A stretch of DNA of 64,000 nucleotides from Bacteroidales bacterium UBA7258 (GCA_002472565.1 DKSK01000010.1:40486-104485); one strand, 5' to 3'. Positions 25,377 to 34,365 are shown, numbered from the stretch's first letter. The notes: a model not told the origin generated them from the letters alone. A program made the numbers and translations.

Positions 25377-25384
25377 TAACTTTG
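25377..25384 (+). promoter_or_regulatory. -7 element of the methyltransferase promoter
   Basis: TAACTTTGC matches the Bacteroidetes -7 consensus. Its place, 24 bp before the ATG at 25409, also shows that the in-frame TTG at 25382 cannot be the start codon. Confidence 0.6.
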
Positions 25385-25408
25385 CCCAAAAGCAAGAAAA
25401 TTTTGCCA

Positions 25409-26710
25409 ATGGACATGGAAGACAGATTCGGCGGAACCTTCTACGACTTTATAATCAAACACATGGAAGATGACCCTGACAGGCTCGCCCTCTCAAAAGA
25501 GAAATGGGCAGGCATCGATACGTCCGCAGCCGTCTCAACAATAGGAGGAAGACGCAGAATCCGTTCGAAACTGCCTCTCTGGTACGCCGACCAACGCCTC
25601 GTATATCCGACAAGGCTTTGCATCGAGCAATGCAGCTCGCAGGCGGCCGCCGAATACAAAGCAAGCCTTGTCCGGCAGATAATACCCGGAGGAACAGTCG
25701 CCGATCTAACCTCCGGCCTCGGAGTCGATGACTGGGCCTTCGCTTGCGAAGGCTGCCAGGTACTCTACAACGATGCTTCTCACCTACTGTGCGAAGCCGC
25801 CAGACACAATTTTCACTGCCTCGGAATCACGGCAGATTTCCGCTGCGGAGAAGTCGCTCCAGGTAAAGTCGCTGAAATTCTCGGCGGCTTCAAGCCGAAC
25901 CTTATCTATATCGATCCAGCCAGACGAGAAGCGGGGACCGGGCGCAAGACCTTTAAGCTGGCGGACTGCAGTCCGGACGTGCTCGCACTCTCGAGCGAAC
26001 TGCGCAGACTCGGCGCCGACATTCTTCTCAAACTCTCTCCCATGGCCGATATCTCCACCGTAGTGGCGGAATTATCCGCGGCCTTCGGCGGAGATGTAGA
26101 CAAGGGCTTATGTGTCAAAGAGATACATATAGTGGAATACGAGGGAGAGTGTAAGGAACTGCTGGTCTGGCTCTCGCGGCGGGAAGGCGGGGAGGAGAAG
26201 CCCCGGCTCACCGTGGCGGTCTGCGGAGAGGAGACTGCGACCCTGTCTGCGGAACTCGGCACCGAAGCCTCTCTGACGCCTTCGCTCTACGCCTCCGGAG
26301 CCGAAGCCCTGGCCGGATCCTGCCTCTTCGAACCCAGCAAGGCTCTCTCCAAATCAGGCCTTTTCAAGACCGTCGGACAGCGTTTCGGCCTGAACCAGCT
26401 CGGGCTTTCCACCCACCTCTACGTCGGAGAGGAAGTCGCCGAGTCTCTCCTTCCTTTCGGGAAGACCTACAGAATCACCTCGGCCCTGCAGCTCTCAAGC
26501 CAGAACATAAAGGAGCTTTCCCGCAAGGGTCTCGCTGGCACACTTTCAGTCCGCAACGTCCCTCTCTCTGCCCCGGAGCTTTCCCGAAGGCTGCGCCTCA
26601 GGCCGGACCAGACCCGGCACCTTTTCGCCTGCCGGATAGATTCCCTCTCCGCCAACTTCCTGCTCTTCACCGAACCATTCCAAACCGCCCCGACTAACCG
26701 CGCATATTGA
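25409..26710 (+). CDS. SAM-dependent methyltransferase, PG_1098/THUMP-like family
   Basis: A 433-residue class I methyltransferase of a Bacteroidetes family typified by Porphyromonas gingivalis PG_1098. The SAM motif VADLTSGLGVDDWAFA is near residues 97-112, and IYIDPARREAGTGR corresponds to motif IV. The C-terminal 150 residues match the expected ferredoxin-like plus THUMP-like region, suggesting an RNA substrate; this is inference, as no member has a settled function that I know of. The ATG at 25409 is used because the promoter covers the upstream TTG. Confidence 0.8.
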   Translation: MDMEDRFGGTFYDFIIKHMEDDPDRLALSKEKWAGIDTSAAVSTIGGRRRIRSKLPLWYADQRLVYPTRLCIEQCSSQAAAEYKASLVRQIIPGGTVADLTSGLGVDDWAFACEGCQVLYNDASHLLCEAARHNFHCLGITADFRCGEVAPGKVAEILGGFKPNLIYIDPARREAGTGRKTFKLADCSPDVLALSSELRRLGADILLKLSPMADISTVVAELSAAFGGDVDKGLCVKEIHIVEYEGECKELLVWLSRREGGEEKPRLTVAVCGEETATLSAELGTEASLTPSLYASGAEALAGSCLFEPSKALSKSGLFKTVGQRFGLNQLGLSTHLYVGEEVAESLLPFGKTYRITSALQLSSQNIKELSRKGLAGTLSVRNVPLSAPELSRRLRLRPDQTRHLFACRIDSLSANFLLFTEPFQTAPTNRAY

Positions 26711-26894
26711 GGATTGCCGTGACGGTTCACCACAGAGCGAATGTAGTACCCCCACGCCTAAATAGTGCCGGTGAGGACATTGTGGGGCAGGGGCTTCGCG
26801 TGGTGTCAGCGCGAAATGGGTGATATCAGAGAGCGAGCTGGGTGTCGGGCGAGGTGTCGGCATCGGAACCCTGCACCGGAAACGATTTCAGAAT

Positions 26895-27776
26895 CTATCG
26901 GAATAGGAGCTCGAAGGTGGTGCGGGAGGGGCTGGAAACGAGGAGGGAGATGGTGCCGCCATGGCGGTTCATTATCTGGCGGGAGAGGCTCAGCCCTATG
27001 CCGCTGCCTTCAGACTTGGTGGTAAAGAAAGGCACGAAAATCTGCTCCTGCACATCCGGTGGGATAGGCGCACCGTCATCAGAAACCCGGAGGTGAGTCT
27101 CGCCGGCGGACTCCTCCATGAATGCGTTGATTTCAATATGCTTCGATCCGGCTTGAAGGGCGTTCTTGATAAGATTTATCAAGACCTGGGAGATCTGCCC
27201 CTCATCAATGTAAAGCAGCATCTCCTCCGAAGAAGCCTTGTAGGTGCAGACGGCGCCGGCATCCTTGCACTGCTTTTCGGTTAGACTGATGACATTGCAG
27301 ACCAGGTCGTCCACCATCACGGCCTTGCGCACCGGCCTGGCAACTCCGCTGAGTTCCCTATAAGTCTGGACGAAATTTATGAGGTCACGCGACGAGGCCG
27401 AGATAGTCTCCAGCCCCTTCTTGACATCCATCTCCTGTTCCTCGGCAGGGAGACCGGCATATTTCGAAAGCGCGTCGCTGAGCGAAGCTATCGGGGAGAC
27501 CGTATTCATGATTTCATGAGTCAGGACCCTTATAAGCTTCGTCCATGATTCCTGTTCATTGCGCTGGCGCTGGCGTTCGAAAATCCGGTGGAGACGGTTC
27601 AGGGACCGGTTCAGGGCGCTGTTTTCCAGGAAATGGAAATTAAGCTCCCCGTCATCGATGGCGTCAAGCAGGAAATCCACCTTCTTTCTGTCCTTTCTGC
27701 GGACCACGGCGGCGGTTACGGCCACGGCCACGACGACCGCGGCGAGGGCCGCTGCTATTACCGCCAGGACTTTCAT
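26895..27776 (-). CDS. Sensor histidine kinase
   Basis: A 293-residue kinase. One N-terminal transmembrane helix (residues 4-25) is followed by a short linker, the H-box with His87 (RVLTHEIMNTVSPI), N-box NLIKNALQAG and G-boxes VSDDGAPIPP and EGSGIGLSLS. There is no periplasmic sensing domain, so the signal is probably sensed at the membrane or by a partner. The start codon shares one base with the stop codon of the response regulator gene upstream (TGATG on the minus strand), marking the two as a cognate pair. It is the last gene of the TolC operon. Confidence 0.9.
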   Translation of the reverse strand: MKVLAVIAAALAAVVVAVAVTAAVVRRKDRKKVDFLLDAIDDGELNFHFLENSALNRSLNRLHRIFERQRQRNEQESWTKLIRVLTHEIMNTVSPIASLSDALSKYAGLPAEEQEMDVKKGLETISASSRDLINFVQTYRELSGVARPVRKAVMVDDLVCNVISLTEKQCKDAGAVCTYKASSEEMLLYIDEGQISQVLINLIKNALQAGSKHIEINAFMEESAGETHLRVSDDGAPIPPDVQEQIFVPFFTTKSEGSGIGLSLSRQIMNRHGGTISLLVSSPSRTTFELLFR

Positions 27777-29104
27777 CAGATGTTATACTTATTGATCTTC
27801 TTGTATAGGGTAGGCCGGCTGATATTCAGCGCCTGGGCGACCTTGGTCAGATTCCCTCCGTAGCGCTCCATGGCATCCCTGATGGTCTTCTCCTCCGCCT
27901 GTTCAAGCGTCCCCGAAGAAGTTTCGGGGAGATTGTCCTTGAGCTCGAAGTCACCGGCCTCCAGAAGCTTTCCATCGGCCAGAATCACCGCCTTCTCCAC
28001 AGCATTGCGAAGCTCCCTGATATTCCCTCCCCAGGTATTCTCTTTCAGCCTGGCCGCGGCCTCGGGCGATATCCCCTCGACAGAGCGGTGATACTTTGAA
28101 TTAAAGGCGCTTATGAAGCGCTCCGCGAGAGGCAGTATGTCATTCTTCCGCTCACGTAGCGGCGGCAGGTCGAAATGGACGGTATTGATGCGATAATATA
28201 GGTCTTCCCTGAAGCGTCCCTCCGCTATGCTCTTTTCAAGGTTGGTGTTGGTTGCGCAGATCAGCCTGATGTCAATCGGGATGGATTTTGAGTCCCCAAC
28301 CCTGGTAATGCACCTGTTCTGGAGCACTCTCAGGAGCTTGGCCTGGAGATGCAGCGGGATGTTTCCGACCTCGTCCAGAAAGAGGGTTCCGCCCTCCGCC
28401 TGCTGGAAAAAGCCGACATGATCGGCATGAGCATCGGTAAAGGCTCCTTTGACATGCCCGAAAAGCTCACTTTCGAAAAGTGTGTCGGGAATGGCCCCGG
28501 CATCCACGGCGACGAAAGGTTCTCCCTTGCGCAGGCTATGCTCATGGACCTCCTTGGCCAGCAAATCCTTTCCGGTGCCGTTCTCCCCTGTAATCAACAC
28601 AGATGCATCGGTCGGAGCGATCTTGAGGAGAGTGTGACGTATAGCGGCCATCTTGTCACTTCCACCCCAGTACATCTGCTCCTCGTCCGGCCGCACCTCT
28701 TCCTTCGAAGAGGCCTTCATGGCCTTATCTCTGGCAGAAGACAGAGTAGATATCAGCTTCTCATTGTCCCAAGGCTTGGTAATGAAATCAAAGGCTCCTC
28801 TTCTCATTCCCTCGACGGCCAAGGCTATGTCGGCATAGGCCGTGAAGAGAACAACTTCAGTCGAAGGAGAGAGCTGTTTGATCTCCTTTGTCCAGTAGAG
28901 GCCTTCGTTGCCGTTGTTGACGCTGGAAGTGAAATTCATGTCCAAGAGCACCACATCCGGCTTGAAGTCCTCAAGCTTTAAGAGGAGCCCCGAGGGAGAC
29001 GGAATCAGTTCGACTTCTGCGAAATAAGGGGGCAGGAGCAGCTCCAGAGCCGCTCTTATCCCCTTATTATCATCCACGACGAGTATGCGTCCTTTCTTCA
29101 TCAC
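27776..29104 (-). CDS. Sigma-54-dependent response regulator (NtrC family)
   Basis: A 442-residue activator with three domains: receiver (residues 1-125, phosphoacceptor Asp55 in VLLDMNF), AAA+ sigma-54 interaction domain (Walker A GENGTGKD near 172; KGAFTDA in place of the classical GAFTGA loop, a variant known in Bacteroidetes; Walker B GGTLFLDEVGN) and a Fis-type HTH at the C-terminus (LTKVAQALNISRPTLYKKINKY). It should activate a -24/-12 promoter when phosphorylated by the adjacent kinase. Such a promoter and a palindrome suitable as enhancer lie at the head of this operon, suggesting autoactivation. Confidence 0.93.
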   Translation of the reverse strand: MMKKGRILVVDDNKGIRAALELLLPPYFAEVELIPSPSGLLLKLEDFKPDVVLLDMNFTSSVNNGNEGLYWTKEIKQLSPSTEVVLFTAYADIALAVEGMRRGAFDFITKPWDNEKLISTLSSARDKAMKASSKEEVRPDEEQMYWGGSDKMAAIRHTLLKIAPTDASVLITGENGTGKDLLAKEVHEHSLRKGEPFVAVDAGAIPDTLFESELFGHVKGAFTDAHADHVGFFQQAEGGTLFLDEVGNIPLHLQAKLLRVLQNRCITRVGDSKSIPIDIRLICATNTNLEKSIAEGRFREDLYYRINTVHFDLPPLRERKNDILPLAERFISAFNSKYHRSVEGISPEAAARLKENTWGGNIRELRNAVEKAVILADGKLLEAGDFELKDNLPETSSGTLEQAEEKTIRDAMERYGGNLTKVAQALNISRPTLYKKINKYNI

Positions 29105-29122
29105 ATCACAAATTTAAGAAAA

Positions 29123-30382
29123 TTAGCGGAAGACGAGCACATCGCTGTCGCCATAATTGTCGTAAGACGAGGTTATGACCTTCTCCCCAGGCTCAAGCCC
29201 TTCGAGGACTTCGTAATATTGAGGATTCTGTCGGCCTATGCGGATATTCCTTTTCACGGCCTTGCTTCCGTCCTTGGCCATGACATAGATCCATTTGCCT
29301 CCGGTCTTCTGGTAGAAGGATCCGCGAGGGATGAGGATAGCGGTCTCAGGCTGGCCGAGCTGGAGATTCAGGTAATAAGTCTGGCCGGTCCTGATGTTCT
29401 CCGGCTGGGTATCAGTGAATTTGAAGTCAGCCTGGAACTTCCCGTCCCTCACTTCCGGATAGACCTTGCGCACCTGGGCGGAAAATTTCTCTCCCCCTCT
29501 CTCGAACTCTGCGGCAAGTCCGGGGACTACTCTGTCGATATAGTGCTCATCAATCTGAGCCTCGATCTTGTAACTTCCGACCGAATTGACCTGGCCGATC
29601 TTCGTGCCGGAAGGAATAGACTGTCCCAAAACAGCATCGAGCAGACCGAGTTCCCCGTCTATAGGCGACTTTATGGTCAGGTTCGCCTTCCTCCCACGGA
29701 TCAGCGCCATATTCTGTCGCATATTGCTGAGATTATCCTGCATCTGGGCGATTTCGACGCCTCTGTAGAGGCTGTCCTGGGCCGCGCGATCCAGCACGAG
29801 AGAGTACTTTCTCTGGGAAAGTTCGTAGTCTTCTTTCGCCTTCAGATACTCCTCTTTTGCAACCAGCTTTTCATCGTACAAGGCTTTCTGCTGCTCATAT
29901 GTTCTCTTGTTGCGGCGCACCTCCATTTCGAGGGTTGCTTCGTCCTGACGGACAGAAAGTTTCTGCTGTTCCATCTGGATCATGGTGTTACGCAGAATGT
30001 TCTCCTTCTCGGCCAGTTCGGCTTCGGAATTAAGAATCTGAAGGTCGAGGTCGTCGTTGCTCAGCTCAAGAATCGGATCACCCTTTTTTACCATCGCCCC
30101 CTCTTCAAGATAAATCTTCTCTACGGAGCCACCTTCGCGAGGACTCAGCTGTATGGTGACCATAGGCTGGACCTGTCCGCTGACTCTGATATAGTCGTTG
30201 AACTCCCCGCTTTTTGTCTCGGCCATGGTCAGAGTTTCCTTGTCGACCCTGAGAGTCTTATGGTCAGGAGAAAATATCAGATAGATGATGAATATGAGGA
30301 CGAGTGCTCCGCCCCAGTAGGGAATCGCCTTTCGGGTAAAAGCCACCCTCCAACCTTTTTTCTTTTCGATTATAGTATCCAT
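29123..30382 (-). CDS. Periplasmic adaptor (HlyD/MacA-type membrane fusion protein)
   Basis: A 419-residue adaptor anchored by one N-terminal helix (about residues 17-37). The lipoyl half-motifs (VQPMVTIQLSPREGGSVEKIYLEEG by position 68-92, and TIKSPIDGELG later) flank a long alpha-hairpin rich in Gln, Glu and Lys (about 105-215); a beta-barrel and membrane-proximal domain (GRQNPQYYEVLEGLEPGEKVI) follow. It should bridge an inner-membrane transporter to TolC. The gene lies between tolC and the regulator, but no transporter gene is present in the operon. Confidence 0.88.
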   Translation of the reverse strand: MDTIIEKKKGWRVAFTRKAIPYWGGALVLIFIIYLIFSPDHKTLRVDKETLTMAETKSGEFNDYIRVSGQVQPMVTIQLSPREGGSVEKIYLEEGAMVKKGDPILELSNDDLDLQILNSEAELAEKENILRNTMIQMEQQKLSVRQDEATLEMEVRRNKRTYEQQKALYDEKLVAKEEYLKAKEDYELSQRKYSLVLDRAAQDSLYRGVEIAQMQDNLSNMRQNMALIRGRKANLTIKSPIDGELGLLDAVLGQSIPSGTKIGQVNSVGSYKIEAQIDEHYIDRVVPGLAAEFERGGEKFSAQVRKVYPEVRDGKFQADFKFTDTQPENIRTGQTYYLNLQLGQPETAILIPRGSFYQKTGGKWIYVMAKDGSKAVKRNIRIGRQNPQYYEVLEGLEPGEKVITSSYDNYGDSDVLVFR

Positions 30383-30409
30383 GATTACACTTATTTACAA
30401 TGATTTACC

Positions 30410-31750
30410 TTAGAACTGGCTTATGTATTCTTCTCCTGAGTAGTATCTCACCACGCTCTGCTTGATGAGATATTTGAAGAGGCTGTTGTACTTGTCCGCC
30501 TTGGCCTTGAGATAATTGTCAGTTGCCGCCCTGTATTCGATCGGCGAAATCAGTCCCTGCTCAAGCTTACGGCTGTTGAGTCTGTAGGCCTCGTCCTGAA
30601 CAGCCTCTTTCCTGCTTGCCTGGAGCCAAGCGGCCATGGCGTCGTCGCTGTCCTGGAAAGCCTTTCTGACCTCGGTATCAACCTCATGGCACTTCTGGTC
30701 ATATTCGGCCTGGGCCGCGGCTACGGCATTTTTCTTTTTAGAGATTGCAGAATATCTGGAAAGCCTGTCGAAAATAGGCAGACTTAAAGTCAGCTGCACG
30801 TATTCTCCGGCGTTGTTCTTGAACTGGCTATGGAAGGGGTCGGTAGTAGAACCTTTATAAGAATAGTATCTCGTGTCCCAGCCTGCGTACAAAGAGACGG
30901 TAGGCATCAGCTGCCACTTTGCAGTGCTGAGCTCTCTCTTGGCGTTCAGGAATTTACCCTCGGCCACCTGAACATCAGGATTATTGTCCATGGCGTAGTC
31001 CACAACGGAATTGAGATCCCCCGATGGAAGAGTCGCTCCCGGTTCCTCAATGTCGGTCAAGATGTTCAAAGCCGAATCTACAGGCCAGAACATAAGGTCA
31101 CGGAGATTCAGCATCTGGGTGTTCAGCTGGCTCTTGTTATTTACGAGATCATATTCCCTGTCGGCGAGGTCAGCCTCCATCTGGACCACGTCAGCATGGC
31201 CCTTCTGGCCCAATTCTTCCTGACGTTTGGCAAGGAGAAGGGACTTCTGTGCTGTCTCCACCTGGTCCTGAAAAAGGCTCTGCAGCTTGGTGAAATACAC
31301 CACGTTATAATAGGCCTCCATGACCGCGAGGCAGATGTCCGCCTCGACCTGCTTCTCCTGCGTGATTCCCATCAAGAGAGAAGTCTTGGCGATTTTCAGA
31401 TTATTCACAGCCTGGAAACCATTGAAAAGGTTGAAGCCGGCCTGGACCTGATAGCCATTATAGAAAGAGGTAGTATTAAAATAGGTATTGGTCTGAGGGT
31501 CGATAGACCTGCCGAAATTGTAGTAGGCATAGGTCTGGGAGGTAATCCGGGGAGTGAAGGCGGCGAGAATCGCATCGCGCCTGCCTATCCTGGCATCCCC
31601 ATTCGATGCCTGCTGAATCCTGACCTTCGTCGAATTGGAGATGGCATAGGACATGCAATCTTTCACAGACATGAGCCCCCCGGCCTGCTGAGCCGCCGCC
31701 GGTGAGAGCGTGGCCAAAATCGAAATAAGAGTTATCAAAGTTTTTTGCAT
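30410..31750 (-). CDS. TolC-family outer-membrane efflux protein
   Basis: A 446-residue protein with a signal peptide ending near AAAQQ and two repeated helical halves of the TolC type (VKDCMSYAISNSTKVRIQQA at the N-terminus, ISKKKNAVAAAQAEYDQKCHEV in the second half). It forms the outer-membrane exit duct for an efflux pump. First gene of the tolC-hlyD-regulator-kinase operon; the start codon lies about 34 bp downstream of a -24/-12 promoter. Confidence 0.9.
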   Translation of the reverse strand: MQKTLITLISILATLSPAAAQQAGGLMSVKDCMSYAISNSTKVRIQQASNGDARIGRRDAILAAFTPRITSQTYAYYNFGRSIDPQTNTYFNTTSFYNGYQVQAGFNLFNGFQAVNNLKIAKTSLLMGITQEKQVEADICLAVMEAYYNVVYFTKLQSLFQDQVETAQKSLLLAKRQEELGQKGHADVVQMEADLADREYDLVNNKSQLNTQMLNLRDLMFWPVDSALNILTDIEEPGATLPSGDLNSVVDYAMDNNPDVQVAEGKFLNAKRELSTAKWQLMPTVSLYAGWDTRYYSYKGSTTDPFHSQFKNNAGEYVQLTLSLPIFDRLSRYSAISKKKNAVAAAQAEYDQKCHEVDTEVRKAFQDSDDAMAAWLQASRKEAVQDEAYRLNSRKLEQGLISPIEYRAATDNYLKAKADKYNSLFKYLIKQSVVRYYSGEEYISQF

Positions 31751-31783
31751 AGTAAAACTGTTTGCTGCTCGGCCAAATACTTG

Positions 31784-31798
31784 GCATCGCCTGTGCCA
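31784..31798 (-). promoter_or_regulatory. Sigma-54 (-24/-12) promoter of the tolC operon
   Basis: The minus strand reads TGGCACAGGCGATGC. TGGCAC matches the -24 box exactly, GG and GC are separated by the required 10 bases, and the -12 box is ATGC where the consensus has TTGC. Transcription would start near 31772, about 22 nt upstream of the tolC ATG. The operon encodes a sigma-54 activator, which supports the call. Confidence 0.7.
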
Positions 31799-31864
31799 TA
31801 GTATTTAATAAGCTAATAACCAATAATTTGATTTATAGCGCCAAAGAACGAATCGTAAATATAT

Positions 31865-31892
31865 TTTACAAAAGTGTAAAGATTCTTTACAC
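31865..31892. promoter_or_regulatory. Palindromic candidate enhancer (UAS) for the sigma-54 regulator
   Basis: GTGTAAAGATTCTTTACAC (31874-31892) is a perfect 8-bp inverted repeat around ATT. It overlaps a second inverted repeat, TTTACA-AAAG-TGTAAA (31865-31880), giving three TGTAAA half-sites. Its centre is about 110 bp upstream of the predicted sigma-54 start site, the usual distance for an NtrC-type binding site. It also lies 22 bp upstream of the bcp -33 element. Confidence 0.65.
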
Positions 31893-31913
31893 GATAAGAA
31901 CTTAAGAAAGAAT

Positions 31914-31944
31914 ATTGCCAAGAATTTCAATTTTTCTATATTTG
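31914..31944 (+). promoter_or_regulatory. bcp promoter
   Basis: ATTG at 31914-31917 and TATATTTG at 31937-31944 are 19 bp apart, close to the Bacteroidetes consensus TTTG-N19-TAnnTTTG. The bcp ATG follows 22 bp later. Confidence 0.75.
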
Positions 31945-31966
31945 CATAATTCTAAAATAAATCCTC

Positions 31967-32416
31967 ATGGAACTTGGACAAAGACTGCCGGAATTCCTCG
32001 GTAAAGACCAGGACGGCAAAGAATTAAAGCTGTCGGATTTCAAAGGCAAGAAACTCGTGCTATATATCTATCCTAAAGACAGCACTCCCGGATGCACTAC
32101 GGAGGCCTGCAACCTCAGGGACAATTACGAGCGCTTCCTTTCGCTCGGCTATGCTGTAGTCGGAGTCAGCGTCCAGGACGAGGCTTCGCATAAAAAATTC
32201 ATAGCGAAATACCAGCTGCCCTTCCCTCTTATTGCAGACACGGAGAAGAAGCTCGTCGGAGAACTTGGCGTCTGGGGCGAAAAGAAAATGTACGGTAAGA
32301 CTGTCATGGGGGTTCTCCGCACGACCTTCATAGCCGATGAAGAGGGCAAGATTGTCCGCATCCTAGGGCCTAAGGAAATCAAAGTGAAGGAACACTCCGC
32401 CCAGATTCTGGGATAA
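31967..32416 (+). CDS. bcp: Thioredoxin-dependent thiol peroxidase (peroxiredoxin Q)
   Basis: A 149-residue peroxiredoxin with peroxidatic Cys43 and resolving Cys48 in PGCTTEACNLRD, the five-residue spacing of the PrxQ/Bcp class. It reduces hydrogen peroxide and organic hydroperoxides using thioredoxin. It has its own promoter and stands next to ahpF and ahpC, making a peroxide-defence cluster, though on the opposite strand. Confidence 0.95.
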   Translation: MELGQRLPEFLGKDQDGKELKLSDFKGKKLVLYIYPKDSTPGCTTEACNLRDNYERFLSLGYAVVGVSVQDEASHKKFIAKYQLPFPLIADTEKKLVGELGVWGEKKMYGKTVMGVLRTTFIADEEGKIVRILGPKEIKVKEHSAQILG

Positions 32417-32716
32417 AAGCCCGAAGCAGAAGCGGCCTTTTTGGATAAGGCCAGCGGAATCCTCGCCCGAGACACTCTCCGCAGACCACTAGGGCAAGGC
32501 TATTATCATTATTAGTTCTGTGTGGCATTTCCCAGTGCCCGCTCACCCCTGCGGGAGACCCATCGTCACCCGGAATCATCAGAGAACAGTCTTTACGGAA
32601 ATAGAGACTGGCCTGGGTCATCTTGACTTTTGGTCAGCCTCTATTCTCTTTCCGACGGCGGCTCACCACTGTCCGACCGCTCCACGCCTTGGCATCAGAT
32701 CGCTCCACTCTTGGCA
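32417..32716. other. Convergent intergenic region between bcp and ahpF
   Basis: 300 bp without a coding frame I would support. GGCC...GGCC around 32435-32455 can fold just after bcp. The right end holds the tandem duplication listed separately. No clear U-tract terminator or RNA gene is seen. Confidence 0.5.
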
Positions 32717-32722
32717 TCAGAT
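32678..32722. repeat. Tandem duplication over the ahpF stop codon
   Basis: Positions 32678-32700 and 32701-32722 are near-identical neighbours (23 and 22 bp), sharing CGCTCCAC and CTTGGCATCAGAT. The second copy contains the ahpF stop codon (complement of TCA at 32717-32719). It looks like a recent slippage event. Confidence 0.7.
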
Positions 32723-34270
32723 TACTCCGCGGATGAGATCTTCGTTGACAGAGAGGGCGGCCTTGGCGCCTTCTCCCATCGCGATGATTATTTGCTTGAA
32801 AGGCACATTCGTAACATCCCCGGCCGCATAGATTCCTTTCACGGAAGTCCTGCAATGATCGTCGACGATGACTTCGCGGCGAGGGCTAAGCTCCAGAAGT
32901 CCGCTGACAAGGTCGCTGTTCGGGGCTAGACCTATCTGCACAAAGACTCCGTCGACTTCAAGATCGGCAATCTCACCGGTTGTTCTGTCCTTCAAAGCGA
33001 GCGCCGTGAGAGACTTGCCGTCTCCCTTCACTTCCATCGTCTGCCTTGAAGTCAAGATCTCCACGTTCGGAAGAGATTCCGCCTTGTCCAGGAGCACTTT
33101 GTCCGCACGCAGAGTGTCCAGGAATTCAACGACAGTGACATGGGAGGCGACAGCGGCAAGATCAATGGCGGCCTCGATACCAGAATTGCCACCTCCTACG
33201 ACGGCCACACGCCGCCCCTTATAGAAAGGACCGTCGCAATGAGGGCAGAAATGGATTCCATGGCCCAGATACAGGCTCTCCCCCTCCACTCCGAGCTTTC
33301 TCCATGAAGCCCCCGTCGCTATGATAAGGGCCTTCGCAAGGAAGGTCTCCCCTCCTTTTACGCGGACACGCTTCCTTCCGTCAGCCTCTGAGATTTCTGC
33401 GATGACGCGATTGTCGAAGATGTCAATTTTATACGCTTCCATGTGCTTTCTCAAGGCGGAAGAGAGGTCCCGCCCGCTGGTCAGAGGTACCGAGATGAGA
33501 TTCTCAATGCCGGTAGTGTCGTTGACCTGCCCCCCTATCCTTCCGGCAACGACAGCCGTCCTGAGAGCCTTCCTCGCGCTGTAGATTGATGCCGAAGCGC
33601 CGGCTGGACCGCCTCCGATTACAAGCACGTCGTACTCCAGCTCTGTCTGCTTCTCATCCAGCGCCTCTTCCGAGCCAAATTTATCCTCCAGTTCCCCCAG
33701 CAAGGTTCCGAAATCTCCACGTCCTACATGAAGAAGCTCCCCGTTCGCAAAGACCGAAGGCACACCCTGGATATCAAGGCTTTCCACTTCATCCTTAAAC
33801 TCAGCCCCGTCAACCATTTCATGGGTGAAGTCGGGCCGGAGCAAGGTCAGCACATCGAGGGCCTGAACCACGTCAGGGCAATTAGTACAGGTAAGGGAAA
33901 CATAGGTTTTCAGGCTGACGGGCCCCTTGATCCTGCTGATACGCTTTCGCAGCATCTCATCGGGCAGATTCTTTCCTTTCCCGTCGGCATTGAGAATCGC
34001 AAGAAGAAGGGACGAAAATTCATGCCCGGAAGGAATTCCTCTGAAAGTAATCCCTGTCGGCTTCCCATCTTTCAGAAGGTCGAAAGAGAAGGAGCCGTCT
34101 TCTTCGTCTTCATGACGGAGTCTTGGAGAGGCCGAGACAAAATCGTCCGCAAATTCATGCATCCTGGCCCCTCTTTCATCATTCTTCCCGGCATGAACCA
34201 GAAGGACATAGTTCCCTGTAATGGAAGAGAAGACCTCACGAACCTGATTCAATATATCTTTATCTATCAT
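32717..34270 (-). CDS. ahpF: Alkyl hydroperoxide reductase subunit F
   Basis: A 517-residue flavoprotein that passes electrons from NAD(P)H to AhpC. The N-terminal tandem thioredoxin-fold domain has a redox CxxC (SLTCTNCPD, near residues 128-135); the FAD motif GGGPAGASASIYSARKG-like stretch begins near 220; the second redox pair is in HFCPHCDGPFYKG and the NAD(P)H motif in VVGGGNSGIEAA. It lies 139 bp after ahpC on the same strand, beyond a hairpin terminator, so it is probably expressed below AhpC. Confidence 0.94.
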   Translation of the reverse strand: MIDKDILNQVREVFSSITGNYVLLVHAGKNDERGARMHEFADDFVSASPRLRHEDEEDGSFSFDLLKDGKPTGITFRGIPSGHEFSSLLLAILNADGKGKNLPDEMLRKRISRIKGPVSLKTYVSLTCTNCPDVVQALDVLTLLRPDFTHEMVDGAEFKDEVESLDIQGVPSVFANGELLHVGRGDFGTLLGELEDKFGSEEALDEKQTELEYDVLVIGGGPAGASASIYSARKALRTAVVAGRIGGQVNDTTGIENLISVPLTSGRDLSSALRKHMEAYKIDIFDNRVIAEISEADGRKRVRVKGGETFLAKALIIATGASWRKLGVEGESLYLGHGIHFCPHCDGPFYKGRRVAVVGGGNSGIEAAIDLAAVASHVTVVEFLDTLRADKVLLDKAESLPNVEILTSRQTMEVKGDGKSLTALALKDRTTGEIADLEVDGVFVQIGLAPNSDLVSGLLELSPRREVIVDDHCRTSVKGIYAAGDVTNVPFKQIIIAMGEGAKAALSVNEDLIRGVI

Positions 34271-34365
34271 ATCATATTCATTTTATGGTTAATATGGAAA
34301 AACAAACGCGGGGCGATTCTATTTTTGGCAGGAAGTATGTTCATAAGAGGAATCCCCGCTATCTT

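Noticed and set aside
25382..25408. Upstream TTG start adding nine residues to the methyltransferase
   Set aside because: The TTG lies inside the -7 promoter element, so it would not be in the transcript.
26711..26894. Possible small gene between the methyltransferase and the histidine kinase
   Set aside because: Open frames here overlap the ends of both convergent genes in other frames and show no domain. Only a small TTCGCG/CGCGAA stem (26795-26815) is present.
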